DNA of 64,000 nucleotides, taken from NCBI RefSeq assembly GCF_031755915.1, contig NC_083383.1, positions 23,611,001-23,675,000 on the forward strand, given 5' to 3'. A program made the translations under genes and the position numbers. The DNA comes from Ziziphus jujuba. Its lineage: Eukaryota > Streptophyta > Magnoliopsida > Rosales > Rhamnaceae. Below are positions 24,251 through 37,081 of this stretch, piece after piece; position 1 is the first letter of the stretch, and each line of letters opens with the position of its first letter. The notes under the pieces were generated by a model. It was not told the DNA's origin and searched no databases. It was given only the letters and a program-made list of their open reading frames with translations.

Positions 24251-24264
24251 TTTTTTTTTTTTTT

Positions 24265-24904
24265 AACATTTAGTGCGTCGGGTACATGTTCTTCATCATC
24301 TAGCTGATCATATTGGTACCAGCAATATGTGGCAGCATGATATGGCCTGGTACAAATTTAACATGCAACAGGCTGAGATTGATTTCAATTATTTGAATTA
24401 ATTGTAGTTTGATTGTGTTGTTGTGAATCAATGTTGTTCTTGTTCCATTGATTATCATTCCAGGACGATTGTCATATAAGGAATCAAATTTCTTAAAAAA
24501 ATCATCAAGTGAAAAAACTTCCCTTTTTTAGTCCCAAGAGGCTATCTATGAAGAAGATCTCCTTCTTCGTAGTGGCTGGCAACAGATGCTATTCAATCTT
24601 GTTCCGAACAAGGTAAGCTATACCTATGTCGAAGGAAAAGCTAAGAACATCCAAGGTCATGCTACCTATCATGTCATTAAGAGCCCATCATTGGATACCC
24701 AAGCAGCATAGTTTGGCTTTGGTATGTCCTGATTGCCAGAATCGTTGATTCTTTTTTTGGAGTATCTTCATAAAGTATGTGATTAGTAATGTCTAAACTT
24801 CGAACTAGAGGTAAGATTTGTGACCTCCACCATAGATAGTTTGTTGTGTCAATCTTGAAAGATACTAAACTTGAGCACTGTGAAAAGATTGGATGGTTAG
24901 GCAT
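24265..24904 (-). pseudogene. Ty1/copia gag remnant
   Basis: From ATG 24904 the minus strand reads FKIDTTNYLWWRSQILPLVRS, the copia gag N-terminal signature. Further on, in other frames, there is AAWVSNDGLLMTW and at about 24300-24350 a zinc knuckle of the form C-x2-C-x4-H-x4-C (ICTRPYHAATYC). The residue after the first Cys of this knuckle is a stop codon. Gag forms the virus-like particle that packages element RNA. Multiple stops and frameshifts show it is dead. Same strand and correct order relative to 18230-19760. Confidence 0.85.
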
Positions 24905-26000
24905 CGCTTAATTTCTAAGTAGGTATTGAATTAAATTCATGATTGCATAAAATAGAAAATACGCACAAAAGCAAGACACATATTGGATGCAATGAAGTTT
25001 TGTATATTTTCTCAATGTCAGAAATTACAATATCAATTACTTTATATATATATATATATATATATTTTATCAACATGATTACATTACTTAACAAAATAGG
25101 ACTAGTCCTTATCCTTATCACATGGTTGGAAGAGATTAGGACCATCTTTTGATTGTTGTCCATCTGCTTAATTGTTTGTTTTCTTCCTCGTTAAGTATAG
25201 TTTATAAATAACTACAATCAATTTTTAATCAGTTTTTAATCAGGATGTCTTTATTAGTTTTTATATTACTTTAGGGAATAGATTTAAAGATATATTTCAT
25301 ATTTATATGAGTCTATTACAATAATAAAACCTTAGAAAAACAAAGTAAACCTTATTAGAACTTATATAAATCTCAAATATATTTTTAAATATCAGTCATT
25401 CAAGAGTTAAGTGAAAATTATTATATATACTGTTAGTACTTAATTTTATGATGGCATACCAAATAAGCCTATTTATTTAGTTGTGCTTTTTATAGTTTAA
25501 TTATAGTAGAGGATAGACCCAAACTAACTTGGTAGGGCTCGTAAATGGGAATGATTGATTGAAGGGACTTAACCCATTTATTTACAGTAAACAAGCCTAC
25601 TTGAAGGGTATTTGTAAATTTATAATATAGAATAAATGGAAAGTGGGTCCTGGATTTCATTTAGAATATTATCCATTCTTTAGAAAATATGTCAATTATA
25701 ATATCTCTATTTCTTTTGTGCTTAATAGATGTTAAGGTCCAAGTTTTAAGCCTAAGCATATCTTACACGCGTCTTTTCTTATCTTTGCTTCGTTCTACCT
25801 TAAAAGCTATGTCAAACTAATCAAATTTCTCTTTGCTCAATAAATATCTACTTTTCCTAAGAAATATTAATTTTTCCTCTTTAAGCTATATAATAGAAAA
25901 AAGAGAACTATGTATTTCTAAACAGAGTGGTAAAAGGTTTTCTAGCAACAAGCAATAGCTCAACTTCTATTCTCCCAGAAAGTAGTTTCACATTCCTTCT
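24905..26000 (-). other. Region upstream of copia gag, possibly the 5' LTR and leader
   Basis: On the minus strand this should contain the element's leader and LTR. A ctattatatagc TATA-like string lies at about 25880-25895. I could not find a convincing tRNA-Met primer site or paired LTR, so this is only positional inference. The short frames at 24915-25163 and 24943-25152 arise from an (AT)n tract. Confidence 0.3.
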
Positions 26001-27558
26001 TTTGGGTAATGCAACAAACTCTTTTTGGTAAAACGATGAAAGAAATATCTTTTGTCTACAGGTAAATTGCTAGCTTTCATTAAAAGGAGAGTCATGCTTA
26101 CAAACCAGAGAATATTCCAATGCATGAATTAGATAATGGAGAGAGACTAAGAAAAGTCTATTGGAAAATCATGGTTGCTGAATTAATCAAGAGAAGAGGA
26201 GAAAATAAGGCAAAAACCCAGCCTATTTAAGGGCTATTCTCACCCAAAAGTAGACCAAAACATCCTTACTTATGTCTTCACATCTTCTTTTTCAGTATTC
26301 TTTAAGTTATTATCTACATCCATTATGTTCCTCATACAAACGACAAAAACCCCTACTTATTTATTATAGTTTCCAAGCACTCAAGTCATGCCCACCATAA
26401 GCACATTTTCGTTAGTCATCTAACGACTATCCAAAACTTGTTATGGTTTTTGCTCCCATTAATTTTCCTTGTTATAAACTTTAATCTACTTATTGTTGGC
26501 ATTATACATATTTGATTATTTACTTTGCTGAATTGCTAGTTTGATTGTAGTTTGTTATATTTCTGATCAGGTACACCATGAAAAGGCTTCATATGATCTT
26601 CAGGTGCCCTAACTCAACTCTCTCATTAAAAGAACCAAGAGGAATTAGCCAATGTTAAGAAAGAATTATATATAAAACTTTGGACTCTTGCTCGGTAAGC
26701 AACTATACAAGTCTTGTTTAAATCATCTCCTAACTTATATATATATATATATATATATAGGATTTTGATATAGTAAGGATGCCATTAGAATTTTATTATA
26801 AGGAAACCCTATATAAAATAAATTATGGCATCCATTTTATTTGTTAAAAGAAAATAAATTATTAATCACATTTAAAATATATATATATATATATAGTAAG
26901 AAAAAGATAAGAACTTTTTATAGCAAAGACAACTTATATGGCAAGTAACATCATCTAAATAATATCATATTATTTAAATATATTTTAAATTTTTTATATA
27001 AAATCTAAATAAAGAAAAAACAATTAACGATTTACATGAGATTCACAATAATTGTTATAAAAGTTAAATATAGATTTTTTAAATTTTATGATATGATCTA
27101 TCACATAATATATTATTACCATAAATTCCTCACAACCCCCTTACTATGTAAAAATAATATATATATATATATAGTACTATATATAGCTACATTTTTGCCC
27201 TAAATATTCATGAAACTCTCTTCTCAATAATACATACAAAGCATAGTTCTAAACTGAAAACAAATAATTAATGTATAAATGTATTTTAGTGAAACATGTT
27301 TGCAACTTGGTCGCACACATCATTTGACTCGCTTTTCTTCCTCTTTACTTCAACTTTCGAAACAGGCAATTGCAGCGTGCTAATATGGGTGACATTGCCG
27401 TTTCATAATTGTTTCCTGTCAATTTTTCCAATCAACTTTGATTTCCATGACTACTAAGTCCAAATCTAGCCTACTCAAATAAGCATGTTATTACAGTAAA
27501 TTATAGGTGTAACTATAATTTACCCCTTTAATAATGATTACTTTTTGAATTTTATCAC
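26001..27558. other. Gene-poor AT-rich spacer
   Basis: Several (AT)n tracts (for example about 26739-26758 and 26877-26896). No open frame of substance and no recognisable element ends. Confidence 0.45.
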
Positions 27559-29570
27559 TCAAACAACCCACCCTTTTTGTTGTAGTGTGAATTATTAGTT
27601 TCCTGTCAGCCTAACCCAATTATGGAATTTTCCCCAATATATTTGCAATAATTACTCATTTATACTTGCAAAAATAAAATAAAACAATTTATAAACAGAG
27701 TTATATCAATTATCAATTGTATATAATAAAGTTTATCAAATAAATATGTTGAATGAATTTTAATTACCACTCAAACTACAAACTACAAACTTTTTTGTTG
27801 CAGTTCGAATTAATTATTATTTTCCCATCATGGAATTTTCACTATATGCAAAACAATAGTCATTTATAGTGGCAACAATCAAATAAAATAATTTACAAAG
27901 GTAAATTACTCTTTGGTACATTAAAGTTTTAAAGTTATGAAATTTTGATCTTAAACTTTTGACTCAGGTGAATTGGACGATGAAGTCTTAAAATTGATGT
28001 AAATTGATCCGTGATGTTAAAACTAACGATACTAATGTCAACATAATATTATGCTGACATAATAATTATTTTTTAAAAATTAAAAAACTTAGAAAAAAAT
28101 AATTTTGTTATTTTTCCATGTTGTATATATGGGATTTTATTTGGAATATTGTATCCATCTCTTTTTTATTTAATTAAATATATCCACAATCATAACTAAG
28201 TATTTTTAAATCTAAAATTATGATAAAATTGAAATTTTTGATCTAATAAAAATAATTTTATTCGACCAAATATTAAAAATATTTTTTTATGTCCGACCCA
28301 AAAAAAAAATTAAACTAAAATACCGAAATCAGAATTAGACCAAACATTAAAAAATAAAAATAACATTTTATTGAAAAATAATTTTTTTAAAAGAAAATTA
28401 AAAAATACAAATTATTTTTCCATTTTATATTTATGCTTTTTTATTTGGAATAATTAAATATTTTTGGACCTAAAAATAGATAAAAAATAAAAATAAAAAA
28501 TTTAGACTTTCAATCCAATAAAAATAATTTTATTAGACCAAAAATCAAAAATAATTACACCAAAACACCAAACTAAAAATTAGACCAAAACTTTCACAAT
28601 CAAAATAAAAATTTTAAGAAAAAAATTAATTCTTTTAAAAAAATTGGAGAAAAAAAAAAGATCACTTTATAAACCAAAATGAAGAACAAAAATGGAAAAT
28701 GGAAAAATTAACTAGAATAGACCAAAATGGATATATGGAAAAATGACCTCCATTTTATTTATTTATTTATTTTGTCTAATTTTTTTTTTCCATTTTGAGT
28801 GGTTTATGTTTTGGATAAATGGAAAAATAGCCCATAATAAATTTCCATACTGATATTTTGGTTTATAATTCATTTGGTCAAATGGAAAGTTTATCAAAAA
28901 ATGAAAAAAATTAGACCATTTTGATCTATCAAATGGAAAAACAACAAATGCATTTTTTTTTCAAAATTTTTTTAAAATATTTTTTTCTGAAAAATGAATT
29001 ATGGTATAAAAAAAAAAAAAAAAAAGGCCAACAAAATTTTTATTTTATTTTTTCAATTTTTGGCCTAATATTTATTTTGGTATTTTGTTCTTTTTTTTGG
29101 GCATTTAATATAATTTTATTAGACCAAAAATTTCAATTTTATTTTTTAGATCTAATTTTAGGTCTAGAAACTTTTAATTATGATTGTGGATATTTAAATT
29201 TAAATGAAAAAAAGGATTGGACACAATTTTCTAAATGAAAAACTATAAATATAAAATGGAAAAATAACAAATATATTTTTTAAAAAAATACTTTTTTATT
29301 TCTAAATCATAATTATGATGTTGCACTGGCATCAGCACTATTAATTTTAACACTACTTTTAAAAATTGGACCAATTTGCATCAATTTTGAAATTTGAAAG
29401 TTCATTACTTAAATCAAAAATTTAAAACCGAAATTACACAATCCTGAAACTTTAGATACCAAAATACAATTTATCTCAATGTACAAAAAAAAAAAAAAAG
29501 GAGTTATATCTCAATTATCAATTGTATATAATAACTTTTATCAAATCAATATATTGAAATGCATGAGTAA
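27559..29570 (+). repeat. Diverged direct duplication whose second copy is split by a foldback element
   Basis: Copy one (about 27559-27770) contains cactcaaac, ttatggaattttc, catttata, aataaaata, aatttataaa, then gagttatatc, aattatcaattgtatataata and tttatcaaat. Copy two starts at about 27771 with the same order, is broken after aatttacaaa at 27899, and resumes at about 29500 with gagttatatctcaattatcaattg. The first copy therefore gives a paralogous empty site for the insertion. Confidence 0.75.
27900..29478. mobile_element. Foldback-type Mutator-like element (giant imperfect hairpin)
   Basis: The left arm starts ggtaaattactctttgg and the right arm, reversed, starts tgagataaattgtattttgg. 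The arms match inward through aaattgatg-aaattg, atccacaatcataa, taaattgaaatttttg and tctaataaaat. Nearly the whole 1.58 kb is thus one inverted repeat with a short central loop near 28700-28800. Flanks atttacaaa (27891-27899) and atgtacaaa (29479-29487) agree at 8 of 9 positions, as expected for a 9-bp Mutator-type duplication. No transposase is present. The frame at 28921-29238 is a by-product of T-rich repeat sequence. Confidence 0.78.
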
Positions 29571-30637
29571 ACTTATTGACAAAAAAATAATAATCCAGGC
29601 CAGGACAATGTGAGATTTGTTTGCTTTGGTGAGCAAAGTGCCAAAAATGTTATAATATTCAGGGGTGAAATGTGAGAGATGTTATAAATTCCAGTAAAAG
29701 GTTATATGATAGTCATTGGCTCATAAATATTTAATATTTAAAACTTTTATTTGTTATTTTTCAGGTGTATTTTGTTGAAGAAAAATGTAAAATTTGTGAA
29801 ACTACCAAAACTACACGAAACAATAATTACAAAAAATACTCAATCATTATGCTCTAGGTCATATGTCAATTTGGTAAACTATTTTTCATGCAACCACCTA
29901 TATGAGCTAAGATTTAATGTTAAATTTATAACTGACTTGTTTAAAATTTTGTTAGGACAAAATTGAAAATTGAAAATGCGTATTATAGGCAGTTTGTAGA
30001 CATTTACGTCAATTATATTTTAACCCAAAAAAATAAAAATAAAAAATAAAAAAAGATGGTAATATATAAAATTGATTAAAAGAAAACGCACTATAACTTT
30101 ATTAGATATATAAATGAATATCTTGTGGTCAATTTCGTCAAGCTTCAAAAGTAAGCCTAACAGTAAGACCAATTCAATATTATATCTTATATATATATAT
30201 ATATATATATATATCAATATTGTATCTTAGTTAATTAATAAATTGTATTATATTATTTAAAAAGTTATAAGAAACCTAACTGAAAGTTGAAGCACTCAAA
30301 AAAAAAAAAACTTTTTGTAAATATTAAGAAAAAGAAGGGCAATTAAATAATTCCTACAATTCCACCACCCAAGTCAACATTGAGCCATTGGCGAGAAACA
30401 AAAAAAGTGAAAATACCCAGTAGGTAAAGCAGGTTTTCCTTCTCTTGAAAATGGGGATCTCATGACTTGGGACTTTATTACCTTATAGAAATATATTATA
30501 ATGTACAAGTTCAAACGGTTTGGAAATATCCAAAATCAACCAAGTATTGTAACCAAACTTTACTATTTGCTGCCATGAATTGTGATTACTGATGGAATTG
30601 TTTTATCTAAAACTAATTGAAATTAGTTTTATTTGCA
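29488..30637. other. AT-rich spacer
   Basis: No supported gene. The frames at 29751-29966 and 30020-30217 are low-complexity and lack domain signatures. An (AT)n tract lies at about 30187-30214. Confidence 0.45.
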
Positions 30638-31362
30638 ACATTGCCTCCTAAACTATGCCAAAAAGTTACAAATTGCAACTTAAACTATTAAATTGGCAGT
30701 TTATGCCTTTTGAATTTTCAAATAGTACTTCACAAAGGACAATTATTTGACATTTAGGTTTTCTTTTGGTTTTTTGACATCGTTTAGTTTTTGCTATTAA
30801 GTGTCATGTGTAAGTCACATGAGATAATAAGCAGGGGCAATATTGATATTTTAAAATAATTCATCAATACCTTTTAAATTTTGAGTTTTATATTTTATCA
30901 TTAATAATGGTAATAATCACTGAAACATTACTAACATAGTTATTACTCATTAATTGTATTTAATTATGTATTTATTTTTATTCTTAAAATATAATTTGAA
31001 AAATAAATTTATTTGGAAAACTATTTAAATTACCAAATAATATTTGAATATTATTAATGATAATCATCAATGGTAATAAATAATATTTTTCTCTTTTAGT
31101 AGGTGACTTTTATTGGACGATTAAATGTTATATGAACGATTGTAAGGCCATAACATATAACACAGATATGCAAGGAAGAATTTCTGTATACCATTTCTAT
31201 TTCAATTAATAAAATGTCAATAATTTATCCAAAAAAAAAAATTAATAAAATGTCAATATGTTCACTCCATTACTCCGATGTGCGTTGTACATGACTGACA
31301 GTAATAATTGCTAATTTTATGCAATTACATATTTTTGGCATAGTTCAGAAAGCACTTATACA
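30638..31362. mobile_element. Non-autonomous inverted-repeat element (Mutator-like)
   Basis: The left side ctaaactatgccaaaaagttacaaattgcaa pairs with the right-side reverse complement ctgaactatgccaaaaatatgtaattgca. The pairing continues only partly inward. The ~700 bp interior has no gene. Exact termini and the target duplication were not resolved, so the class rests on the style of the ends. Confidence 0.55.
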
Positions 31363-32704
<1,342 letters not shown>

Positions 32705-32765
32705 GCATCCGCCGCGTAAATTAATTTGGTGGTTGAAATATTCCTAATCAGTAAAATATACAAAA

Positions 32766-32801
32766 TAATAATAATAATAATAAGAAGAAGAAGAAGAAGA
32801 A
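32766..32801 (+). repeat. Compound (AAT)n-(AAG)n microsatellite
   Basis: Trinucleotide AAT units pass directly into AAG units just downstream of the (TC)n tract. Confidence 0.9.
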
Positions 32802-33994
32802 ATTGAATTTTAGTACATTTTAGTTGAGGTCTTCAAATTTAAAATGCTTTCAACCTTCAGTTATTTTATTATTATTATTATTATTTTTATTTTTATTTTT
32901 TTTAGGGCTTATGATCGTTAAAAGGTTTCGTCCCATCTGACCACTATTAACTATTAAGATGCAATTTGGTCCAATTCATGCGTTTTAATTTGTCACAACT
33001 TAAATCTTTCATCATTTTGAACTTTACATTTTAATATCTTCAATGTTAGCCAACAAATATGATTGGACACCAAAAATAAAAAGTAAAACAAAATAAAAGT
33101 ATAATTGAAACTAAACGCAACAATTTGAAAATTGAAAATCTAAATTACAATGATTGTAATTTAAGAGCTAAAAATGCAACTATTTTAAATATAAAATACT
33201 ACAGTGAATAGGCCGGAACTACTCATGACCTGGCCCCCTTAAATTGAAGTACAATATCTATAAAAAAATATTTGTTATTCCAAATTACAATATTTACTTT
33301 TTTATTAATTAGAAATTTTAGTTTTTTTACATTATAATTACAAATTTTAGTTAAAGTAATAAAAATTTTGATATTATTTTTTTTATTCATGGTCTACTTA
33401 TGGTTTAATGGAAAGTGTTAATGTCATTTTCTTTTATGATTAATATTTCATTTTAGGTAGCATTTTGTAACATTTTCATCTTTCATTACTTTGTTTTGTA
33501 GTTTATTATTGACATTTTATTTGCTAAATTATATTTCTATTTGATTATGTTGTTAAAACAATTATTTTAGTTTTTGTTTGTTAACAATTTTGTTCACTAA
33601 AGTATATTCTCTCATATTATTCTAATAGATTTTATTTTTAACCAACCCAATCAAAGTTTTTAATAGACTTGTCTAGATGTGAAAATAATAAATTCTACGA
33701 AATTTTACCAAAACTAGTTATCAATTTTTTTAAAAGATTATGAATATAATGGAAAATTTATATCATCAATAATAATTTGAACATTCAAAAAAAAAAAATT
33801 GTAACTTAATTTAAACATTCAAAAACAAAAAAATTGTAACTTGACCCACCCTCCAAAAATGGAATTTTGGCTTCGCCCCTTATAGTGAAATTAACCCAAA
33901 ATAAATAATTATTCAATTATTTAATAGATATAGAGAACATAAGATGGATGATAAATATATAAGGTTAAGGTTACACAGATACTTCTTTATAGTT
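32802..33994. other. Gene-poor spacer with dispersed repeat debris
   Basis: Contains phrases such as gcaatttggtccaatt and ttttaatatctt that resemble sequence at 17080-17280, suggesting related decayed elements. A small direct repeat (aaaaattgtaacttga/taattt) occurs at about 33795-33843. No gene. Confidence 0.4.
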
Positions 33995-34800
33995 GCTTGG
34001 GATTCAAAAAAACTTTTGGATGGTTCTTTTTTGAATAATTTTTATTTGAAATTTTTTTCCTAGGTTGAATATATTGGAAAAATCGGTTTTCTCTTTTCCT
34101 TTTTTATTTGATGTTAGGTGATCCGTAATACAGTTGATGTTCTTTATCTTATATGTATATATATATATATATACACAAGCACATATGAAGTTAATTAAAG
34201 ATTTGGAGGGAGATGAAATGCTTTTCTTTTTTCATTTATATCTTTAGATTACAGGGCGAAAATTTCTCTTCGTTAATTAGGTTGGCAGGTTTAAATTTAA
34301 TTTATTTGGCTACTTTTTTTTTTTTAAGAAAATTTATGTTCCATAATTAGGTTCGCAAATTTAAATTTTTTTGGCTAAAAAATGGTCAACTACCTTTTTC
34401 AAAAAAAATAAAAAATAAATAAAAAATTGGGAATTCAAAGAACTTCTGGATGGTTCTTTTTTGTATAATTTTTACTTGAATTGTTTTTCCCAGCGTTGAA
34501 CATAATGTTGAAAAACTAGCTTTCTCTTTTCTTTTTTAATTTGACGTTATCTGATTCATGTTCTTTACCTTTTATATATATAAGCACATATATAGTTTAT
34601 TAAAGATTTGGAGTGAGGTGAAATGCTTTACTTTTTTCATTCATATCATTAGTCTACTGGGTGAAAATTTCTGTTCCTGAATTAGGTCGGCACCTTTAAA
34701 TTTAATTATCTCGCCTAACTTCTTTTTTTTAATGAAAATTTCTGTTCCTTATTTAGGTTGGCATGTTTAAATTTAATTCTTTTCAAAAAATATAAAAGTT
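33995..34800 (+). repeat. Tandem direct duplication, about 440 bp period
   Basis: Copy one (about 33995-34330) and copy two (about 34436-34790) share ggatggttcttttttg, ataatttttatttgaa, gttgaa, tttctcttttc, atttgatgtta, gatgttcttta, aagcacatat, taaagatttggag, gatgaaatgctt and ttaggttggca-gtttaaatttaat. The last module (attaggttggcaggtttaaattta) is itself repeated several more times to about 34830. Confidence 0.85.
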
Positions 34801-34830
34801 TCTGTTCCTCAATTAGATTGGCAGGTTTAA

Positions 34831-35377
34831 ATTTATTTATTTTCAAAAAATAAAAAACTAATTTTTTTGTCATTTACAATAATACCCCTTACAATTATAA
34901 TAATTTCCATATCGTGTCTCAAATCCACAACGATATAAGTGATTTACAAATGAAATTCAATCAATTAAAAAAAAAAAAAAAAAAAAAAACCAGTTAACTA
35001 CCTCCACTTTGCATAGGCACATAAGTACCATATTGAATGGTATATGTAGTCTAGATTTTTCTAAGTACCTGAAATTGGAAATTTTGAGGGCCTCTCAAAA
35101 AAGCAAATAAATAATACAGAATTAATAAGCTAATATGGTATTACTTTGTCTGTTTGCATTAAGTTTACTTAATCATTATATTGGAATTGTTTGATAACTT
35201 ATCAAACTTCCAAAGTATGATCTTTTTTCAATTCAAAACTAATTAGTATTCAATTAAAACTTCACCTTAAAACAAAAGTCAAACACATAAAGAATTAATG
35301 TATAAACAAAGCCTCTTTAAAGGATCAAACATAAATTTTGGGACAAAATTCAAAAAAACAAATTAATTAAACCATAA
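34831..35377. other. AT-rich spacer
   Basis: Contains an A run of about 26 bp (34964-34989) and no recognisable gene. Confidence 0.45.
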
Positions 35378-35387
35378 TGGTCCGTTT

Positions 35388-35738
35388 GGTATGGCTAATA
35401 AAAATAGAGCTTTAGTCTGTAAAGTTTTATATAATAGAATTTTTTTGAAAAATAATTTTTGTTAAAAAGCTAATAAATATTTGGTTGCAAATAAAAAGTT
35501 GCATTAAATACTCATTAAATTGTATTACATACTTATTAAATTTTCATATAGGGTAAAAGAAAAAAAAAATTTAGAGAAACTCAAAATTTAGGCTTCTCTA
35601 AAACAGTTTAAAAAAATTTATTTTTTGGTTAATAAGTACTTATTGACTTTTGCCAAACACCTTTATTTTTTTATAAAAAAGCATTTGACCTTCTAGTATA
35701 GTTTTTAAGTCCAAAAAAAGCCCTGTCAAACAGAGCCA
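35388..35738. mobile_element. Small inverted-repeat MITE (ggtccgtttggt ends)
   Basis: The left end ggtccgtttggtatggct pairs with the right end, reversed (ggctctgtttgacagggct). About 350 bp, non-coding, AT-rich interior with additional opposed words. It is the same style as the element at 10021-10388. Confidence 0.6.
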
Positions 35739-37081
35739 AGTAAAAGATATATAACAATTGTACAATTTGGGAACAACATTTTTCTTAGCAGAAAATTAAT
35801 TGAATTTCATTTTCATAGTTTTCCAAACAGGCTAGCTAGCTTGCTAACTAGGAATCCGCTGACTGAGAATTTATGCCATGAAAGAAAAGATCAAAACTGA
35901 ATTTCCAACTACATAACTTAGTTGCCATAAAATGTTAAAAGTCTGCTTAACGTGGTAAGTATTCAAGCTTGTCACATATCTATCTTGCTAAATTTTCAGA
36001 TTTAAATTAGTAATTGAAATAGCAACTTTAACATTTGACAAGTTAACACGTTTTTATCTTATTTTGGGAATATATAGAATATAATACTGACAACCACATA
36101 TCAGTGATCTTATTAATAAAAGTCAAGCACAAATTCTTGTGAAAAGTATCACGACAGAGCATTATATGATAAGCATAATCACCAAAATCCCACTTAAAAC
36201 TTCATGAAATACACGGAAAGAAAAAAATGCAGCAAAAGCAGTAGTACCAGAGAAGCAGAAGCAGAAGCAGTAGGAGTTATGTAAGTATACACTTAACATT
36301 CCTTTGTAGTTTTCAAAGGTACTGAGGTTAGAATAGGTGGACTTTCTTAGACTCAAAAAAAAAAAAATATATATATATATATATAAAAATAAATATAAAA
36401 ATAAAAACCCAGTTCAAGAAAAAGGACCCGACCTAACTAAAGTTAATGAAAGATTGAGAAATTTATGGACCATTGTACACCTGCTTTAGCTGGTCAGAGG
36501 GATTCCTCAAATTAAAACTTATCTTTCAAAATTCACAATCAATTGATGCCACTACAAGTCTCCAAATGGATGGACAAAATCAGAAACCCAAAAAATTATT
36601 AAACCGAAAAACAAAAAAGGTGGGTTTTGGGACCCACTTTTGAGGGGGTTCCACAACACACTCTCATAGCCTACCACCATCAATGGTGCAGAAACCAGAA
36701 CCCCTCCCCTCTCTGTCAATAATTCCTCCCCAACCAAGCATCCTACACTAAGTTCTATTCTTTTTTTTCTTTCTTTTTTTCTATTTTTATTATTATTTTA
36801 TTTTAATATTCTTAAATAATTAGGAACGCTTGGTTTTGTTTTTCCATTTTTATTTTTATTTTTCCTATCCTACCCTTCCCTAAAAAGCTATAATACACCT
36901 CCCCTAAGTCTTCTCTTTGACTTGATTCTCACCCACCATTTAAAACCCCACCACCTTCTATTTTCTTTATAATCAATACCACCACCGCTCTCCTATTTAG
37001 TAATTCAAATATATTCTCTACTTAGTTACCATTTTTTCTCGCAGACTCAAGTCAAGCACTTAGAGAGCAAGAGAGAAAGAG
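35739..37081 (+). promoter_or_regulatory. Upstream and presumed promoter/5' leader region of the amino acid permease gene
   Basis: The interval lies between the MITE and the permease ATG. From about 36860 base composition becomes pyrimidine-rich (cctacccttccc, ctcccctaagtcttctctttg), as is common for plant core promoters and leaders. Weak TATA-like strings are catttaaaacc (about 36938) and ttataatcaa (about 36967). The leader near the start reads gagcaagagagaaagagATGG, with G at +4, a favourable start context. The frames at 36162-36356 and 36552-36737 are not supported as genes. Confidence 0.45.

Noticed and set aside
28921..29238. 105-codon plus-strand frame rich in Phe
   Set aside because: It lies inside the right arm of the foldback element and is a by-product of T-rich repeat sequence.
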